Positions 62,183 to 64,000 of a stretch of 64,000 nucleotides of DNA are shown piece after piece. The notes beneath the pieces were generated by a model, which was not told the DNA's origin, did no database searches, and saw only the letters and a program-made list of their open reading frames with translations. This DNA comes from Euryarchaeota archaeon UBA552 (lineage in GTDB: Archaea; Thermoplasmatota; Poseidoniia; Poseidoniales; Thalassarchaeaceae). The position numbers and the translations under genes are program-made. The stretch lies in NCBI GenBank assembly GCA_002499585.1, contig DAMH01000029.1:19180-83179 (forward strand), in the 5' to 3' direction. Within the stretch, counting starts at the first letter, position 1. Each line of letters begins with the position of its first letter.

Positions 62183-62341
62183 ATGGTAACGAATGAACAG
62201 AGAATTGCTTTGTGCATAGCGGCGATCTTGTTAGAGGAAGGTACCAACAATATCAGACCGGAAAGCGAATACAGGAAGGAAGGCCCTGTGTGGGGGGCAG
62301 CCCATCGGAGCAGGATATCTAAGGGAGGTGGGTCCAAGTGA
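62183..62341 (+). CDS. 52-residue carboxylase small (epsilon/PccX-like) subunit
   Basis: Frame from ATG 62183, with GAGGTGAAA upstream, to TGA 62339-62341, which overlaps the GTG start of the carrier gene (GTGA). N-terminal helix EQRIALCIAAILLEEG, then a short linker with PVWGAAHRSR and a basic end. A helix followed by a Trp-containing basic tail is the plan of small acyl-CoA carboxylase epsilon subunits; haloarchaeal propionyl-CoA carboxylase also has a small third subunit. Position between beta and carrier genes supports this. Confidence 0.68.
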   Translation: MVTNEQRIALCIAAILLEEGTNNIRPESEYRKEGPVWGAAHRSRISKGGGSK

Positions 62342-62745
62342 CAGAGATTAGGAAGTTCATCATTGACGGGAAAGAGGTAACCGCTAGAATAGATCGAAGC
62401 GGAAACACACTGAAGATTGCTTTTGGGGACAAGGTGCATGAAGTATCTATCCATGATCAAGTTCGTGAAAAAAAACACAAAAAAACCAGGAAGAAAAGAT
62501 CTAACTTAGGAGGAGGAACGGGATCTGTCGTTTCCACTATTCCCGGAAAAGTGATATCTTTAGATGTTAATGTCGGTGATATAGTTGCTGTGGGACAGAC
62601 GTTACTCATACTAGAGGCGATGAAAATGCAAAACGAAGTTTGTTCTAAAACCGATGGTATTGTGAAGGACATATTCGTTAAAGAGGGAGATAATGTGGAT
62701 GCCGGTGCTGAACTAGTTTTCATCACCGAAGATGCACATGGTTAA
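62338..62745 (+). CDS. Biotin carboxyl carrier protein of acyl-CoA carboxylase
   Basis: 135 residues. N-terminal half with FIIDGKEVTARIDRSGN (as in decarboxylase/PCC carrier chains), a Lys-rich linker, then the biotinyl domain GKVISLDVNVGDIVAVGQ ... LEAMKMQNEV with the target Lys in AMKM. GTG start overlapping the stop of the small subunit. It would be biotinylated by a ligase such as the C-terminal half of the protein at 46227. Confidence 0.93.
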   Translation: MTEIRKFIIDGKEVTARIDRSGNTLKIAFGDKVHEVSIHDQVREKKHKKTRKKRSNLGGGTGSVVSTIPGKVISLDVNVGDIVAVGQTLLILEAMKMQNEVCSKTDGIVKDIFVKEGDNVDAGAELVFITEDAHG

Positions 62746-62769
62746 AGGTCACATCGATTTTTGCAATAC

Positions 62770-63000
62770 ATGGCGTCTTGTGATGTGGAGGGCTGCAATT
62801 CACCCTCTGAGAAGGTCAGCAGACTATCACCAGAGGGCTACCTCATAGCTACCGGGAACAAAGCATATTCATTCAGGGAAGCATACAAGAGGTTCAATTA
62901 TTGTGAGCTTCATCATGAAGAGCTCATGAAATCAGTCTGGACCAGGGTTTCCGACGAAGGGGACAAGTCTGATGATCACGTCGCACCAACCGCGATTTAG
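62770..63000 (+). CDS. Small Cys/His protein, unknown
   Basis: 76 residues from ATG 62770 (TTG 62761 is in frame). CDVEGC at the N-terminus and CELHH near residue 46 could form one C4-type or C3H zinc site. The plain pattern C-x4-C ... C-x2-H has no family I recognise. Same strand as the carboxylase operon; convergent with the aIF6 gene, with which it shares a boundary. Confidence 0.55.
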   Translation: MASCDVEGCNSPSEKVSRLSPEGYLIATGNKAYSFREAYKRFNYCELHHEELMKSVWTRVSDEGDKSDDHVAPTAI

Positions 63001-63663
63001 TCAAATAAGGCCCAAGGCGTCCTCAATCCTATTGAGTTCTGGCCCAGTTGTGCCAGTCCCGGCTAATACAGACTTGTTTGATGCTAGGCAACCCGCACCG
63101 ACATAAGGTGACCCAAAGCATACCGTTCCGACCATCAAAGGAGCTCCTAATGTAGTCGCCACAATTTCTGCTTCATTTTTTGAAATGTCAGGATGCGCCA
63201 GGACACCAGAATCGTTGGCCACTATTGAGGACCCTATTGTATCGTGCCCAGCGATCCTCACACGAGTTGCGGGTACTCCAAGGACATCGGATATTACATC
63301 ACATCCTGGGCCAGGGATTGTCATTCCAACCACTGCACCATGATTATTGCAGGCGATGAGGTTTCCAGCTGCATTCACACCAGATTCCATGACAACAACC
63401 TCCCCATATGATGTTAGTTTGTCGAGGTCTGATTCAGTTGCGATGTCAGCGACGGCAATACCATTCCTGTTTCCTCTAATTAAGCTGCCAAGTAGTGTAG
63501 ATCCGCCGACTGAGAAAGGAGCCATCTCTAGGTCAAAAGTTTCGAGAAGCATGCTCTCAGCTTCGGAGTCTAACGAGAGAGGGTGGAAGAGAACGTCTCC
63601 GACAATCGAGATATGAACTCCCACCTGAGGGTGTCCCAGTATGTCTCCGGTGATGGTCGTCAC
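63001..63663 (-). CDS. eif6: Translation initiation factor aIF6
   Basis: Anti-association factor that binds the large ribosomal subunit. 220 residues in five pentein repeats, seen as repeated VANDSGVLAHPD, NNHGAVVG and SNKSVLAG patterns that define eIF6. GTG start 63663. It lies 60 bases after the 5S rRNA gene on the same strand. Confidence 0.93.
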   Translation of the reverse strand: MTTITGDILGHPQVGVHISIVGDVLFHPLSLDSEAESMLLETFDLEMAPFSVGGSTLLGSLIRGNRNGIAVADIATESDLDKLTSYGEVVVMESGVNAAGNLIACNNHGAVVGMTIPGPGCDVISDVLGVPATRVRIAGHDTIGSSIVANDSGVLAHPDISKNEAEIVATTLGAPLMVGTVCFGSPYVGAGCLASNKSVLAGTGTTGPELNRIEDALGLI

Positions 63664-63696
63664 GTGTCATTCTCCGAATATCGCAGGTAATGGGGT

Positions 63697-63704
63697 AAAA
63701 AAAA
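63697..63704 (-). terminator. U-rich terminator after 5S rRNA
   Basis: A run of eight T on the minus strand, about 20 bases past the 5S 3' end, preceded by a C-rich stretch. Archaeal polymerase terminates at such oligo-U tracts, with FttA (encoded at 14661) acting genome-wide. It also lies in the aIF6 leader. Confidence 0.55.
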
Positions 63705-63723
63705 GGATGCGGGGTGAAGATGA

Positions 63724-63846
63724 GTGGCACAGCGACGAACGTTCCCGTGGGCTCTCGCACCACAGTACAGGAATCGACGCAGGAGGGCTTGACTTCCGGG
63801 TTCGGGATGGGACCGGGTATTACCCCTCCGCTGTGGCCGTGCACAC
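63724..63846 (-). rRNA. rrf: 5S ribosomal RNA
   Basis: The minus strand carries GGCCACAGCGG near the 5' end, the loop region GGTCCCATCCCGAACCCGG, then GTCAAGCCC, and TGTGGTGCGAGAGCCC toward the 3' end: the canonical 5S order. Ends are approximate, set by pairing GTGCACGG with the 3' CTGTGCCAC. About 80 bases downstream of the 23S 3' end. Confidence 0.9.
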
Positions 63847-63927
63847 TACATCTTCGAATGTGATGAATCGAGAAGCCTATTGGACAGAGGCCCACCTCTG
63901 GCTAGGATGTATAAAATTGTCAAGATT

Positions 63928-64000
63928 GCTCGGGGGGTTAGTGCAGCTGGGCTGAACACCTCGGCGAACCTCGGTGCTTACACCCGCTGTCTATCAAACT
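63928..64000 (-). rRNA. rrl: 23S ribosomal RNA, 3' end only
   Basis: Reading the minus strand from the window edge: GTGTAAGCACCGAGGTTC, then GCCGAGGTGTTCAGC and GCTGCACTAACCCCCCGAG, which is the conserved 3' terminal region of 23S rRNA. The rest lies beyond base 64000. The interval to 5S (63847-63927) holds no tRNA, only AT-rich spacer. The 3' boundary is approximate. Confidence 0.85.

Noticed and set aside
63910..63917. TATA-like ATTTTATA on the minus strand between 23S and 5S
   Set aside because: It lies over 60 bases from the 5S start, too far for a standard archaeal promoter; AT-rich spacer is sufficient explanation.
63641..63955. Open frames across the 5S/23S region on both strands
   Set aside because: The bases match conserved rRNA on the minus strand, so the frames are incidental.
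1..64000. CRISPR arrays, insertion sequences, prophage or integrated elements
   Set aside because: No regular short repeats, transposase, integrase or terminal inverted repeats were seen; gene content is chromosomal core and metabolism.

Overview
The window reads as a chromosomal segment of a planktonic euryarchaeon, most like Marine Group II/III (Poseidoniales-type, Thermoplasmatota). The evidence is archaeal information-processing genes (RNA polymerase H-B-A'-A''-L30e, the FttA/aCPSF1 termination nuclease beside proteasome beta, eS1, aIF6, EndA, ZPR1-type zinc finger, archaeal TrpRS) mixed with many bacterial-type metabolic genes (pntAB, thyA/folA, PlsC-type acyltransferase, propionyl-CoA carboxylase, futalosine-pathway MqnC, TatC). 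It also holds many secreted proteins anchored by one C-terminal helix. The lineage call is an inference from gene content; no 16S gene is present. I see no IS element, prophage, integrase or CRISPR array, and coding density is very high with frequent ATGA/GTGA overlaps.

Layout. 0-7 kb: 5' part of mqnC, an Xaa-Pro peptidase, surface proteins, a PfkB-type kinase, EndA and an M6 metalloprotease. 7-14 kb: TatC, a membrane protein with a GCSCH motif, the three-gene transhydrogenase, then divergent malate dehydrogenase and a NUDIX gene, then tRNA-Pro. 14-20 kb: FttA, proteasome beta, SepF-like, ZPR1-like, TrpRS. 20-28 kb: small metabolic genes (acyltransferase, thyA, folA, MazG-like, MTAP, PdxS) and eS1. 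28-37 kb: a lineage-specific block with four long coiled-coil proteins around a polytopic membrane protein, a DtxR-like regulator and a CARDB-type surface protein. 37-46 kb: RNA polymerase operon with tRNA-Lys upstream. 46-50 kb: a methyltransferase-biotin ligase fusion, a membrane protein, an FtsZ-family GTPase and a TPR protein. 50-56.7 kb: a respiratory operon. 56.7-63 kb: glycosyltransferase, polyprenol-kinase-like protein and the propionyl-CoA/methylmalonyl-CoA module. 63-64 kb: aIF6, 5S rRNA and the 3' end of 23S rRNA.

How the genes fit together. The most notable system is the operon at 50.3-56.1 kb: a GCTCH-motif Reeler-like membrane protein, a small two-helix protein, a Tat-exported Rieske protein, a cytochrome b N-half, and a 931-residue protein that joins the cytochrome b C-half (PDWY motif) to an extracytoplasmic domain, two [4Fe-4S] ferredoxin motifs and two CCG (HdrD/GlpC-type) domains. 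This looks like a quinol-oxidising b-type complex hard-wired to a cytosolic iron-sulfur/thiol module. Its Rieske subunit would need TatC (7 kb), its quinone may come from the MqnC route (0 kb), and a paralogue of its GCxCH subunit sits beside tatC. The biotin ligase fusion (46 kb) could charge the biotin carrier of the carboxylase at 62 kb. RpoH and RpoA'' carry a shared N-terminal helical extension, RpoA' carries a Cys-containing insertion, and eS1 carries a SAP domain, so several core machines have lineage-specific additions.
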